A stretch of 64,000 nt of DNA from Polytrichum commune (lineage: Eukaryota; Streptophyta; Polytrichopsida; Polytrichales; Polytrichaceae), in contig OX485806.1 of NCBI GenBank assembly GCA_950295325.1, forward strand, positions 56,105,169-56,169,168, in the 5' to 3' direction. Position 1 is the stretch's first letter, and the number at the start of each line of letters is the position of its first letter. This document shows, in pieces, positions 1 through 11,908 of this stretch. Made by a program: the position numbers and the translations under genes. The notes under the pieces were generated by a model. That model saw only the letters and a list, made by a program, of their open reading frames with translations. It was not told the origin of the DNA and did not search any database.

Positions 1-1188
1 GAACAAAGCGCTCAAGAATAGATGGAGTATCAATGAAACTTTAAGAGGAGTTGTTATGAGTAGTAACGTCAATTTGAACGTCGGAATTACGATTGACTCT
101 CAAAAGTGGAACTTATCATTAAACTCCTCAAAAGGGAATTATAAATATACATGTGATTGAATGATTGAAAAATTATATGCATGATATGATTAAAGCAAAA
201 CCACTTAACGATTACAAACTCCTTCAAAAGAGGAGGAGCTTATTATTGAAAACTACACAATTGGCTTATAAGTATTATACATATTATACTACATATTGAT
301 TGTTGAACTTATGATTGACAAGAATGATGAAGACATTAATTCACATCAAAGTTTGAATACATATGAATGAAGTAATATTGATATAAGATATTCTACTTAC
401 TATAATTATTATTGGAACTTCTTTCTTTGTGAGTTGTTGGATGTCATTACAATTTGAAGGATTATTTATTCAAGAGAAGATCTCTCTCTCTCTCTTGAGC
501 AAAATTCAAGAGAGATAGGTTTACTTCTCGTCATCAAGAAACACTTTGTAGTAAAAATGTTTTCTTCCTTAAGATACTTTGTAAGTTGTTGGATGTCATT
601 ACAAGTGAAGGATCAACTATCGAAGAGAAGAGTTCTCTCTCTTGAGTAAAACTCAAGAGAGTTATAATTACTATCGTCATCAAGAAACACTTTGAAGTTA
701 AACGTGACATTGCAAAACAATCAATGATGTGTTCATGAAATTTCAACTACTATATGTATACATGTCAAGTTACAATATTATAATTAGTAACACTTGAGCT
801 TAAAAAGGAAGACTCAAGAATATTAGATCTTCTTCATCATTATAAGATTACTATCATTTGTATGATTGATGTTTATGAACTATGAACCTTAAGGATTCAT
901 ATAACTTATTGAAACTATATTATTATTAAGGATATTGTTACACCTCTTGAAGCTTTCTTTACATCTAATGGTTCTTATTATCAATGATGCCTTACATTGA
1001 AAATAAGAATTAAGATAATGAAATTGTGTTCACTCTGATAAATATATTCATATCATAAGGAGAAGAGAGGGATTATTAATTCGAGACCGAACATATTAAT
1101 GAGGCACGGTAGTTCTCAAGCGAATATAAATTTACATGATGTCTCACCGTGAGTCTTCTTGAGCTAATTTGCAAGGGAACAACCCACG
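1..1188 (+). repeat. Left arm of a long inverted repeat
   Basis: The reverse complement of this stretch recurs at about 5006-6220 with only scattered substitutions and small indels. Shared landmarks include the outer GAACAAAGCGCTCAAGAATA and an inner stretch ending near AACCCAC. The arm runs off the left edge of the window, so its true length is unknown. It is AT-rich with no credible gene. Either two copies of one non-coding repeat inserted in opposite orientation, or this is a foldback element with arms longer than 1.1 kb. The sequence does not decide between these. Confidence 0.85.
429..707 (+). repeat. Two tandem units of about 152 bp, each with a hairpin
   Basis: Two adjacent units begin GTGAGTTGTTGGATGTC (429) and GTAAGTTGTTGGATGTC (581). 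Each contains a short palindrome of the form CTCTCTTGAG...CTCAAGAGAG, followed by a shared CGTCATCAAGAAACACTTTG segment. The same pair is present in inverted orientation in the right arm at roughly 5480-5780. The duplication therefore predates the formation of the large inverted repeat, or was copied with it. Confidence 0.8.
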
Positions 1189-1488
1189 GGGTGCATTACC
1201 TCCACCTAAGAATACATGAGAAGGGGCCATTAGAACTTGAAATGCAAGACACAAAGTCCAAGACAAAAAATGAGGAAAAGAAGAAAAAAAATTGAAATGG
1301 GGTGATGGTTGGGAGTTTGTCTTGTGGATTCGAAATGGCCATGGAGGTTTAAATTTGGACATTCATTCAAGCAATAAACTGTAGATTTTGTAAGTGCAGC
1401 CGCCGCCACACAATCACCAGCCAACCTACACACCCATAACTCCAAGAGATCTAAAGGGTTCAACTACCAAATACAAAGTGAAGATGAC

Positions 1489-1930
1489 ATGAGAGGCACT
1501 GAGGATGGAGCAGCAAGGACCGAGGATGGAGCAGCTGGGATGGAGCACCACAGAGCGGGGATGCAGAAACACAAAGCGGGGAAGGAGCGCCAAGGACCAA
1601 GGATGGAGCAGCGAGGATGGAGCGCCAAGGAACGGGGATGGAGCAGCGGGGATGAAGCAACAAGGAGCGGCCACATCAACAAACACGGCGCGGGGAAGGA
1701 ACTAGGTGCAGTTGCCAGTCGGGTGCAGGTGCACAGAGCGGAGCACGTGCAGGGAGCGGGAGCGGCAGCTACAAGGACTCAGGAGCGGAGCAGGTGCAAG
1801 GAACGGAGCGGAGCAGAGCAGGAGCAGGAGCACATGTGGCTTCAGAGCGGCAGGAGAGGAGCAAAGCGGCGATGGAGAAGCACACAACGGGCTTGGGGTG
1901 GCGAAGGCAGCAAAGGGAGGAGATGACAGA
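1489..1930 (+). repeat. Purine-rich imperfect minisatellite
   Basis: Degenerate short units resembling GGATGGAGCAGC, GGAGCGG and AGGAGCAGG run on the plus strand. Long open frames exist on both strands here, but their low-complexity content (Met-Glu-Gln/Ala-Gly, or Ser-Pro-Ala-Leu on the other strand) is what the repeat itself would encode. I do not call a gene. The flank at 1931-2221 is GC-rich and unrecognised. Confidence 0.65.
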
Positions 1931-2221
1931 AGAGACGAGGGGTTGGAGTGAGGGTTAGGGTTTGGGCCCCCTATCCCTCGGCCGTTAGATCGACGGCGAT
2001 ACGGGCGGCCGTGATTGAGCCGGGGGGTGGCCTCTAACACCGTGATAACGGGGCCGGGTTGGCTACAATGCATGCCGCCCGACCCGGTTTGAGGCTAACC
2101 CAACGGGCATTTTCAAAATAAACCATGTGTAAACATAGCATGGCCCTAACTAGTGTAGCAAAAAACATCTGTATAGCCAGATATAAAAACGCTGGTGCCA
2201 AGTAAACCAAACCTCTTACCA

Positions 2222-3390
2222 AAAGCTAGGAATCTTCTTGCAACCGTTGCCTATCCCGTCGGTGCCTTGGCATAGTATGTGCATGGACTTGATCACAAGT
2301 TTGTCGGAGTCACATAGGTATGATGCCATCTTGTTGATGGTAGAGCGGTTTGCCAAGTTGGCACACATGGTGCCGATTGTGGGAACCGCCACCGCGTTGG
2401 AGACCGCATAGCCTTTTCTCAAAGGATGGTTGAGGCACCACGGGTTGCCAAGAGTGATTGTGTGGGATCAAGATCCAAAGTTCACAAGTGCATTTTCAAT
2501 GCAATTCTCTAAGGAGGTCGGAATGAAACTAAGGTTTAGCACGGCCTTGCATTCCCAAATGGATGGGAAAGCAGAGCGTGTGAATGGAGTCTTGAAGCAA
2601 TACTTGAGGAACTTGGTGGGGGCGGACCAAGGAGATTGGGCGGACTATGTGGGTCGAGCGGAGTGTAATTGCAATGTAGCCACACACTTGGCTACCAAGG
2701 GGTGGTCTTTGGTGGTGGTTTATGGAGTGGATGTGCTCCAACCTATTAACCTAGCTCTCGAGGGGGCACATTCAACACTATAGTTCAACCAAGATGGTGA
2801 GGACTTGGCCAAGGATGGTAAACAAGTCTTGGAGATGACCAAGTTGTTGGTGGAGAAAGCCCGAAGGTGCTACGGAGTGCAAATCAATGCCGGAAGACGC
2901 AAAGTGGAGAATGAGGTGGGCCAAAAGGTGTTGTTGAATGTGAACAACTTCATTTAGCCGGAAGGCCTCACTCCAAAGTTCATGTCCAAAATTGGAGCTT
3001 CGTTTTCCATTGTGGAACAAGTGTTCAAGGACATATATAATTTGGAATTACCGCCCGAGATCAAAGTGCATTTGACATTTCATGTCTCATTCCTAAAGCC
3101 ATTTAAGGACGACACCTTGTGGCCCGATCACAAACAAGTGATTAGGCCACCTCCCGACCTTGTGGACGTCATTTGGAACATGAGGTAGGAGGGCATCCTC
3201 AAGTGTAGGAATCCCAAGTTAAAAGGAAAGAAAATGTACAAAGGAGTACTTGGTGAAATGGTGAGGATAGAAAGAAGACGTTTGGGTAGCGGCAAGAGAC
3301 ATGATGAACGCCAAGGAATTGGTAAAGCACTTTGAAGAAACTAAGGCTAGACATTCCAATAAAATGAAGCGTAGGCATTGATGAGGACAT
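2222..3390 (+). pseudogene. Ty3/gypsy chromovirus integrase plus chromodomain remnant
   Basis: This is the 3' part of a retrotransposon pol polyprotein: the integrase, which joins element DNA to the host, and a C-terminal chromodomain that targets chromatin. The frame from about 2235 reads LQPLPIPSVPWHSMCMDLI (first catalytic Asp), then VIVWDQDPKF (second Asp), then KAERVN (catalytic Glu), the usual D-D-E order. A GPY/F-type tail follows (HLTFHVSFLKPF). A chromodomain sits in another frame from about 3238 (KEYLVKW, then WVAARDM and AKELVKHFEE). In-frame stops (for example after LETA, HSTL, NNFI and NMR) and at least one frameshift make it non-functional. No reverse transcriptase or gag accompanies it. 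It lies in the loop between the inverted-repeat arms. Confidence 0.9.
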
Positions 3391-4485
3391 CAATCTCCTT
3401 TAGTGGGCGAGAGATGCTAGTAGCACACTTAGCTTCGAGGTTAATTTCTCCACAACATGAACTTGTTCTTTGGCTTGAGGCAATAAAGTCCAAACTTTAG
3501 TGGTGCAAAGAGAAAAGTATGAGATGAGGTCCTAGTTTTGTACTTGTGCTTGGTTAGTGGAAGAAGGGGAATAGATATGCCAAACTAGGTTGGGTAAGCC
3601 GAGTAATTGGGGGCCATGGCTTGGAGGGGCCTTGGATAAAGCCAAGAAACTTCTTAATTGTGGGCTTGTCCGGGCGGGGACAAGGTGATGGCGCGTGCTC
3701 ATAAAAGTGCTACCCGTGAGTTAACGAGAGTTGGCGCATGGGAGTCATGAACCCATGTCTCGAAAGAGCAAAGTGGGAACCGAGTCGGGCGGGACTTGGC
3801 ATCACCCCCGTGCGATCGAGGCGTGGCTTAACAATGGAAAGCCATCTCGGAGTTGCAACCGAGACAACTTAGTGGAAGCGTTGAGGTCTCGCCTAGATGT
3901 GTCATGTTAGGCTAGTGAAACCTAACGGGGGATGCCCCAAAGGAGGGGCAACCCAAGTGAGTCCCAAAGTAGGTGGGTCTAGTTTCAAACCTTGCAAAAC
4001 CATACCCAAAACCCCAAATGACCTGTAAACATTCACACAATTTACACAAGCAATGGATACAAGATCATAAAACAAACTAACAAGAAAATGATTAAAGCAT
4101 TCACAAGGGCATTCACACGCCTAGTTCCATCCTCCTCCATATAAACTCGACCATCAGTCTTTGTATAAACACCCACAAATTCCTTTAAAAAAACTCATGT
4201 ACTTCAATTAACTTCATTCAATTTCTGTGACAATGCACCACTTGGTAATAGAACTGAAATTAATTACAACAATAGCCAAAAATGCACATTTGCATAACAT
4301 ATTGTGGCAAGATCATATGGTTTTGGGGCCATGAATGCTCGTTGGTTTGCTTTACCCTGCAAATCACATCCAATCAACAGACATACCCCAACTTAATTTC
4401 TTAATACGTTGGCCATTGTGCTATATAAATCAACAAACTATTAAGTAAGATCAATCTAAGGGTTTGATGGCAATAAATAATCTAG
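3391..4485 (+). other. Probable polypurine tract and LTR remnant of the chromovirus; no gene
   Basis: Directly after the chromodomain, the bases near 3399-3412 (TTTAGTGGGCGAGAG) sit where chromoviruses carry a purine tract, usually in the form AGTGGGGGAGA. A 3' LTR would then begin around TGCTAGTAG. I cannot find a matching 5' LTR in the window or a clear LTR end. The GC-rich part (3560-4000) has only short frames, and the rest is AT-rich and featureless. Confidence 0.4.
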
Positions 4486-4522
4486 GATTTAGGGTTTAGG
4501 GTTTAGGGTTTAAGGGTTTAAG
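4486..4522 (+). repeat. Interstitial telomere-like repeat (TTTAGGG)n
   Basis: Three to five adjacent copies of the Arabidopsis-type telomere unit TTTAGGG, the last ones slightly degenerate (TTTAAGGG). Short internal tracts like this occur in plant promoters (telo-boxes) and at repaired breaks. There is no clear gene directly downstream, so a promoter role is not supported here. Confidence 0.85.
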
Positions 4523-5005
4523 GCATCTATGAAATTTGCTGCCAACAACAATGAATCTTGGCAAATCAGATGTTGCATTGCATCCTTATGAAGAATTGTT
4601 CCTTATGCAAGCCTGCAACTTTAGATCGTTAGAATCCCCATCCTTGTCCACCACAGCAAAAGTAATCATGATGGGAACGTTGGTTGTTGGTTGCAAGGGC
4701 AACCAGAGCATTTGCAACACATATACACCTAATTGTGGAGAATCTTTAGCAAAAACATTTCATCTGCAATATCATTAAGTTCATTACTTTCTTGCATTCT
4801 GGATAGGAAGTCTCAAAACCCACATGCAATGCCATTCAGCAGAAGATAATGAACAGATGGGATGCAGTGGCTCACTGTATATGGCGGTGTCAATTTGTTC
4901 TGGTAGCTCCTTGATGTCCACTTCAAAACGCTCTTGTACCTGATAAAACATGTATTTTTTATCAATATCCACAGAGTCCAGACTTTGCCAACGATTGATG
5001 GACGC
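4523..5005. other. Unrecognised sequence inside the inverted-repeat loop
   Basis: An 80-codon plus-strand frame (4536-4778) and overlapping minus-strand frames (4784-5025) are open. The minus frame includes QERFEVDIKELPEQIDTA, which looks protein-like rather than random, so a captured exon is possible. I recognise no family, and splice sites are not convincing. Confidence 0.3.
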
Positions 5006-6220
5006 TGTGGGTCGTTCCTTTGCAAATTAGCTAAGACTCACGATGCACATCATATAAATTTATATTCGCTTGAGAACCACCGTGCCTCATTAATATGTTC
5101 GGTCTCGAATTAATAATCCCTCTCTTCTCCTTATGATATGAATATAATTATTGGAGTGAACACAATTTTATTATCTTAATTCTTACTCTCAATGTAAGGC
5201 ATCATTGATAATAAGAACCATTAGATTTAAATAAAGCTTCAAGAGGTGTAACAATATCCTCGATAATAATATAGTTTTTAATAAGTTATATGAATCCTTA
5301 AGGTTCGTAGTTCATAAACATCAATCACACAAATGATAGTAATCTTATAATGATGAAGAAGATCTAATATTCTTGAGTCTTCCTTTTTAAGCTCAAGTGT
5401 TACTACTTATAATATTGTAACTTGACATGTATGCATATTGTAGTTATAATTTCATAAACACATCATTGATTGTTTTGCAATGTCACGTTTAACTTCAAAG
5501 TGTTTCTTGATGACGATAGTAATTATAACTCTCTTGAGTTTTACTCAAGAGAGAGAACTCTTCTCTTCGATAGTTGATCCTTCACTTGTAATGACATCCA
5601 ACAACTCACAAAGTATCTTAAGAGAAAAAACACTTTTACTACAAAGTGTTTCTTGATGACGAGAAGTAAACCTATCTCTCTTGAGTTTTGTTCAAGAGAG
5701 AGAGAGATCTTCTTTTGAATAGATAATCCTCCAAATTGTAATGACATCCAACAACTCACAAAGAAACTTAAAGAAAGAAGTTTCAATAACAATTGTAGTA
5801 AGTAGATTATTTCATATCAATATTATTTCATTCATATATATTCAAACTTTGATGTAAATTAATGTCTTCATCATTCTTGTTAATCATAAAATAAGTTCGA
5901 TAGTCAAACATATGTTATATAATATAATATGCATAATACTTGTAAGTTAATTATGTAGTTTATGATAATAAGTTCCTCATCTTTTGAAGGAGTTTGTAAT
6001 CGTTAAGAAGTTTCACTTTAATCGTCCATAACATGCATATAATTCTTCAAACATACAATCACATGTATATTTATAATTCCCTTTTGAGGAGTTCAATGAT
6101 AAGTTCCACTTTTGAGAGTTAATTGTAATTCCGATGTTCAAGTTAAATTGACGTTACTACTCATAACAACTCCTCTCAAAGTTCCATTGATACTCCAACT
6201 ATTCTTGAGCGCTTTGTTCT
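5006..6220 (-). repeat. Right arm of the long inverted repeat
   Basis: Reverse complement of 1-1188, including the duplicated hairpin units. The outer end visible here matches window position 1. The homology may continue beyond 6220, where the partner would lie outside the window. The sequence from 6221 to about 7000 is AT-rich, with (GA)n around 6330, and holds no gene I can support. Confidence 0.85.
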
Positions 6221-7164
6221 CACCCTCACACTAATACTTTGAGTTCTTTCTCAAAACACCTACTTTTCTTTCGTTTATCAATCACTTAAGTCACAAGTAC
6301 CAATTGACAACTCGTAGTTCAATTTGAGAAAGAGAGAGAGAAAGGTCACACACACATTTTGTGGAAAAGATAATGTATTGCAAAAAAACTCCGAGAGGAG
6401 AGATACAAAAGTAACTCAAGTGTTGTTGACACTCAAATTTGTGATAACTTTGTTGTGTAGAAAATGAGGTGTAGGTTCCCTAAATTGTTCCGCTTATATA
6501 GTCTTTTCTATCTATCTCAAAATTCATAATAAGAGTGGTTGTTATCTCCACTTTCCTAGATAACTAACTATCTCCGTCATATGTAGATGATATCTAACCT
6601 AAACGGTTATAACCGTTTCACCACTCTAATGTTTGTAGTACTAAGATTTTACTATATCTTTGTCGTGGCTACATTGTAATTATTTTTGAGAATCCAATCA
6701 AGTCTTCATATTTAATTGATTATTTTTCAATGGTTTGTATTTAAAACATACTAGTAGAATCTATCTTTGTCCTATATGCTCATAATGCATCTTCAAAATG
6801 GTTCTAAATTTAATATCCCAACATTCCTATATATTCCATAATCATGCCTCTTCTTAATAATCATTAACTCAAAATATCCTTGATCCTTATATATATTTCA
6901 TAATCATATCTTCTCAATAGTCATTAACTCAAAATCCTATGCTCCCTAATTACCCATAATATTTCTCTAATTGCTCTCGGCTTAATACCCTACTTATCCT
7001 TTTACTAACTCCGGTTGTCCCTAAGGCCGCGGCTTGGGGACCCTAATACCGCGTGTTTGCCTCGTAATTCCGTGAATGGCCTTAAACCCGTGGCCGAGGG
7101 GTCCAGGTACAGGTGTCGGGACTGAGGTTCATTCCTCGCCTTCCTCGGTATTCAGACTCGGCTC

Positions 7165-7410
7165 TTCCCTTTGCTCAGTGCCCACTGCTGCATACAGGCT
7201 CTCCCTTGGGCTATTTGCTTTCCACTTGCTAGTGCCTGTTGCCGCATACAGGCTCTCCCCTGGCTAGTTGCTCTCCTCTCGCTAAGTGTCTGTTGCCGCG
7301 TACAGGCTCTCTTCTGGCTAAGTGCTTTCCTTTTGCTAAGTGCCTACTGCCGCGTACAGACTATTTTGTGGGCTAAGTGTTTTCCTCTGCAGATTCAACT
7401 CTCTTGTGGC
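7165..7410 (+). repeat. Minisatellite of about 52 bp
   Basis: Four to five units share the core GCCGCATACAGGCTCTC followed by TGGCTA..TGCT and TCGCTAAGTG. In layout it resembles the internal arrays of the TGTGAGCC-type LTRs found elsewhere in this window, so 7000-7611 may be part of an older LTR of that superfamily. The two open frames over it are repeat-encoded. Confidence 0.6.
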
Positions 7411-7611
7411 TAATTGCCTTCCTTTTGTACCATCTGATTACTTCTCCTTAAGCAGCTCTTCTCGAATTTAATTTGTTACTTGTTGTAATGTTATCACTTA
7501 ACAACGATTAAGTGACTCCAAATTATTTCGGTGTTTGAATAACACCGGTCTACCTTCTCAATCTCCTGACCAATCTTGTGTCAACGAAGTTGGATGAGTA
7601 ACCTTCTGAAG

Positions 7612-10250
7612 TGTGAGCCCAAACTTGTGCCCACATTAAGACTTAACTATAAAACCTTGTGAAAACCTTGATATGGTATTTTCGGGGTTAGTCAAAAGGA
7701 TAAGAAACGCGAAAGGTCAAAAGTCTTGATCGGATTAAGTTAAAGGGTGAATAAGAGCTAGGAAGGGCAATAAACCTTAGAGGATTAATGGGGAGTAAAG
7801 GCATAAGTGTTTTAAGTGTGAGCCTAGTAAAAAAACGTACTAAAAACAACCAAGCAATATCAATAGAATAAAAGAAAGGGTCATCATGATGATCATTATT
7901 TATTGACCAATATGTATACAGATAGCTCAGGAAGATGGGTAGGAGCCGGTTGGTTGATGCAATTTTCCTGCCTAGAAATCACTAGCAACACCAAGTCATG
8001 TGTAACACACTAAACGATCAGACGGACTCAACGGGAATCGAACCCGGGCCGTCTAGGTGTAGTACAAACATCCTCCCTCAACCAACCGAGGAAACATGAC
8101 TTGGTGACCACCAACACAACAAACCACAACTTATACTATAACCCAAGCGTGATTACTTGCTAACAACTACGGTGGGTTACTCTTAATTGTCCTACCTAAC
8201 TATCTATCTATCTATGAGTTTTATCTATCTATGAGTCTAGGAGAAGAAGAGGTCAAGTGAAGAAGTGGAAAAGTGGAGTGGGAAGGGTGAAGGCCAAAGG
8301 AAAAGGTCTTAACCCGTTATTTCTCTCGGGCGGCCCGAAAGATGCCGGGCAACCGGGAAAGAAAAAAAAGGTTGGAGGGGTCTCGGGAGGTAGGAGGCAA
8401 GGAACTCATTATGCATGTAAGAAGAGGGGAGAATAGAGAGGAGGCAAAGCCCTGCCTCGATGGGAAATGGGGTAAGCTAGGAGGGGGAGAGAGGAGTCGA
8501 ATGTGTAAGGAAAAGCATGCTCTGATGGGAACGCACTTCGACTGGGGGACTAGGAGGGACCTCATAGCATCAGAGAATCCTTCCTCCATTCCTCGGAAGG
8601 AGTTGTGTTTCGTGGCAGAGCATCTTATCTCCTAGTGGAAGGGTGAATGGGGGCAGGGAGAAGGAATGTGGGATTGGGGCGATACCGAACTCGAGATCCG
8701 GGAAAGAACCCCCATGGGCACTGCAAGCTGCCATCATTGAAATTGGGGAAAGAACGGCACAAGCGACGCTGGTGGTGATTAGCCGTGCACACACCATTCC
8801 GACCTCGCCGATCTGCGATCGCTCGGTGTTCGCCTGTGGAGGCCGGGCAAAACAACGTCTGAATCAGAGAAGAGCAAATTCGATGAAAACGAGTGCCAAG
8901 GGCGAGGGGAGTATAACGAGCGGCCAACCATCTGAAGGTGTCGGAGGGATGCACTAGGGTGGCTAGCCGAGTGGGCCAAAGCCTCATTCATCGCACGCAT
9001 CGATGTTATTGCACACTCAATCCGGGAGCACTCTCACCTCCCTGGTGTTGTTTTTCTTTTCTTTCTTGGTTGTTCAATGGTCAGAGTTCAAGTTAAAGGT
9101 CGGCGTAGGAATTTTGTCGTGCGGAGTGAGAACCAGCACCTCATCGATGCAGTGAGGTGGAGGGATGTTTAAGGTTGTGTTGAGTCGGGTGATTGAGTCC
9201 GTCCTTGCTAAGTAGGGTAGTGTGAGCATTCCTCGCGTTTCAACTGCCTAGGAGCAGCCTCGAATCGGAGGTAGTTGGTAGTTGCCTACAACCATGTGCT
9301 ACCGTTATTCATTCCGACCATGGGGTGGTGCTGAATTAGCGTAGATTTGCAATAGAATAGGCCAGGGCGAGACGAGTGTGGTGGTGTTGGAAGGAATTCA
9401 TGTCTTTGGACCACTGACTCACACTGACTGCAATCCAGAGGTAGTGGAAGTGTGCACGGGGGGTAGGGCGCAGGATTGGCTGGGCGAGAGGAATTGTCCG
9501 TGGGATGCAGATGCACTGGCCTCAACCCTAGTAGTTTGAAGCGGCCGGAAGTCGCTGAGGCAACTGGAGTTACGAATACCCAGCGCACCAGGGCCCTGGA
9601 CTTTTTGGCACCGAGTTGGGGTGAAGGTGATCACGACGGAAGGATGGGGATCGGACCAACGGGGGAATTGCTCAATAGAGCCATCAAGACGCGCGGGGGC
9701 TGCTGAGCAACCGAAAGCTGGATAATGCCGAGGGGAGTTGCGTTGTGGGGTAGGCGAATTATTGACAGATGAAGGTGTACTCAGAGTGGAGGGCACTTAA
9801 GAGAGACTTGGGACAGAGCCGGTTGGTGTGATGATGTTGATGTCTTGGGGTGGTTGGGCAATCCAGAGGCCTACCGGTTGACAGCTCGGAGTGCTAATGG
9901 ACAACATAGGTAACAGGAGGAACCGAGGGGGGATATGTCAATGGTATGAGTGCAAATTGAGCTTGTAGTTAAGGAAAGTCTTAAGTAGGTTGGGGATTTA
10001 GGCACCCATCCTTGAAGGAAAGGGAAGTGGTTAGGGTGTGGTAGATACTTACTTAGTCCAATTGTATGGATATTGTTGATGACCAAGCATTTGTGAATGC
10101 TTATATTCTCTAATGAAAAGGGTGTTATACACACCATTTCTCCCAATCCTTTTAAATTGCTTGCACATGTGAATTGTAACTTGAGTGTAGCTCATGATCC
10201 CTCACCCGGACTAGGACGCAATCAAAGGGTGAGGGGGATTGAGGCTTACA
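7612..10250 (+). mobile_element. Solo LTR, 2639 bp, TSD TGAAG
   Basis: The element starts TGTGAGCCCAAAC and ends GAGGCTTACA, a near-perfect terminal inverted match of the LTR kind. It is flanked on both sides by TGAAG (7607-7611 and 10251-10255). No internal region, primer site or second LTR is present, so it is most simply a solo LTR. Near its 3' end it carries CTCACCCGGACTAGGACGC, a module shared with the LTRs ending at 19184, 28147 and 35332. The GC-rich open frames at 8317-8987 and 9286-9796 overlap on both strands and look like LTR sequence, not genes. Confidence 0.85.
8023..8105 (-). mobile_element. tRNA-like segment, probable SINE head
   Basis: On the minus strand the segment has a box-B-like GGGTTCGATTCCCG (near 8032-8045) with an A-box-like GGTTGGTTGAGG about 35 bases upstream. 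This is the pol III internal promoter layout of tRNAs and tRNA-derived SINEs. It does not fold cleanly into a complete tRNA by eye. It is bracketed by an 11-bp inverted repeat, ACCAAGTCATG (7990-8000) and CATGACTTGGT (8095-8105). It lies within the solo LTR. Confidence 0.5.
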
Positions 10251-10447
10251 TGAAGCGATAGAAGACAAAATTCCCTTGTCAAGAAAAAATGACCTAGAAA
10301 ATCTCAAGTCTGCAAATAGCTACATTTATCCCTATGAAGTTATGGTAAAATTAAATATTTCATTTGAGAACTTGATACTTGCGTTCTGCAATCCTAGGCA
10401 GAGTAGTATGAAATGACCAAAAAAAATTCTAGAGGGAATTCAAATAC

Positions 10448-11734
10448 CTAATTGATGGTGGTGATGGTGACCCCATCAAACTCAACAATTACATCATCAT
10501 TGTGTACCCCTGCCCGTGATGCAGGAGATCCAGGAATCACCTGCATACTCCACATTGCCTTCATCAATAATTATTTGAAACTTCTACGTGGTATTTTATG
10601 AACATTAACGATGCTCTTACACTAATTGCAAAAGCTAGAGATTTACAGGGGTGACAACAAGTTTCACTGATATAGACAAAACATACATATTTGTATGGGG
10701 CAAAATAATCGTGTAAGACAAAATCAATGGAAGGACTGAGAACCACTCCATGAATGGCACCTTGTGTGCTTAAGTATCAACTAAGGTAGATGAGCCTTAA
10801 TTGGTTATTTTTTTCTGTTTGCTACCTTATACTACTCAATTTTGTGAGGTTGAAATTCTGTGCATCCACATTCGTATCTGAAGAAGTCAGGATCAATCCC
10901 AGAAAGTTTTGGAGTTATTCTAGAATTTGAATTATCAACTGACAGTGAGCCATAAGAAGGCCACATAGCCAATGACCTCACCATCTAGGTTCACCAAAGG
11001 TCCCCCTGAATTCCCCTAATTATAAGCACACCCAAAAATGCTATATTAAACTGTATGATGACTTATACAACCCTCCAGAAATATCTTGCCCAATTGACTA
11101 AGAAAAAAATACTTGGAGTTGTGGCTAATCTCATCAAATTTTAAGTATGAATTCCAAAGAGAATGAAATAATGTCTTCACTTAGAAAAAGTTCCACGATC
11201 CCTTTGCACACTGAGGATATGCAATTTCTCTGATACCTGGTTGATAGTTGCATCAGTCTGAATGTAGCCTGTTCCAACTCCTTCAAGTCCTATTTCTGAG
11301 CTTTTTCGATCCACACAGCTGATCAAATATATAAAATTTAACAATCAGTCACGATACCTAGATGTACATAAGAAGCAACCTTGGCTCTACAAGTGTCCTT
11401 GCAATGCACTTGCAGTCACATACATCAGACACCTTCCATTATCCTGGCCTGGTGTTCAAAAGTTTGCATCTTCATGTCACTTGAAAAAAATACAAATGAA
11501 ATTGAGCCTCAAAATATACTGAAACTGGTACTTGGAAACAAAAAAATCTCCTACACCGTCAACCCTAAAAAGCTTATGAGTAGTTGTATGATTTTGACCC
11601 TTCAGATAAGAGCAAAAAGAGGTAAATTTCACCTGATAATGCCAGCTGTGACCGTATTCTGTAGGTGAAGAGGACTACCCAAAGCAACCACCCATTCTCC
11701 AGGCCTGAGATCTCTGCTTGTTCCAAGATTGAGC
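10448..11734 (-). pseudogene. DEG/HtrA-type serine protease fragment (DEGP14-like)
   Basis: Four exon-like blocks in correct order on the minus strand. (1) 11734-11633 encodes [20 protein letters not shown] and [10 protein letters not shown]. (2) 11318-11237 encodes CVDRKSSEIGLEGVGTGYIQ. (3) From 11015 comes GNSGGPLVNLDGEVIG, containing the catalytic Ser of the GNSGGPL motif. (4) 10540-10448 encodes VIPGSPASRAGV and DDVIVEFDG, the start of a PDZ domain. Blocks 1 and 2 have AG/GT borders and matching phases. HtrA/Deg proteases degrade damaged proteins, and plant DEGP14 has this trypsin-plus-PDZ order. The His and Asp of the triad are absent, block 3 runs into a stop, and block 4 ends with TAG. 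This is therefore a partial copy, not a working gene. The 5' end abuts the ALDH fragment. Confidence 0.8.
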
Positions 11735-11908
11735 CTAATAAGCTTCACAAAAAAAGAAACAACAAAAGAAAAATTCAACAACGAGAGATTCAATTCAGAG
11801 GTGAAATAAAGACAAACTCCTAAGTGAAATTTCAGAAGGAAAAAAAAGTGTTTCCTTATGTAAAGCTGAGGACCAGAGGTGCGTATTAGGTAGATTAGTG
11901 ACATTAGT

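Noticed and set aside
1426-2073. Long open frames on both strands over the GA-rich region
   Set aside because: Low-complexity translation produced by a minisatellite. No conserved motif, and overlapping frames are open on both strands.
7076-7413. Plus-strand frames with repeated Leu/Ser/Ala motifs
   Set aside because: They follow the 52-bp minisatellite unit and have no independent support.
8023-8105. A functional tRNA gene
   Set aside because: Box B is good, but the acceptor and anticodon stems do not pair convincingly by eye, so a SINE-like tRNA relic is more likely.
8317-9796. Several 70-125 codon frames in the GC-rich part of the solo LTR
   Set aside because: They overlap on opposite strands, contain no family motif, and lie inside an LTR with clear ends and TSD.
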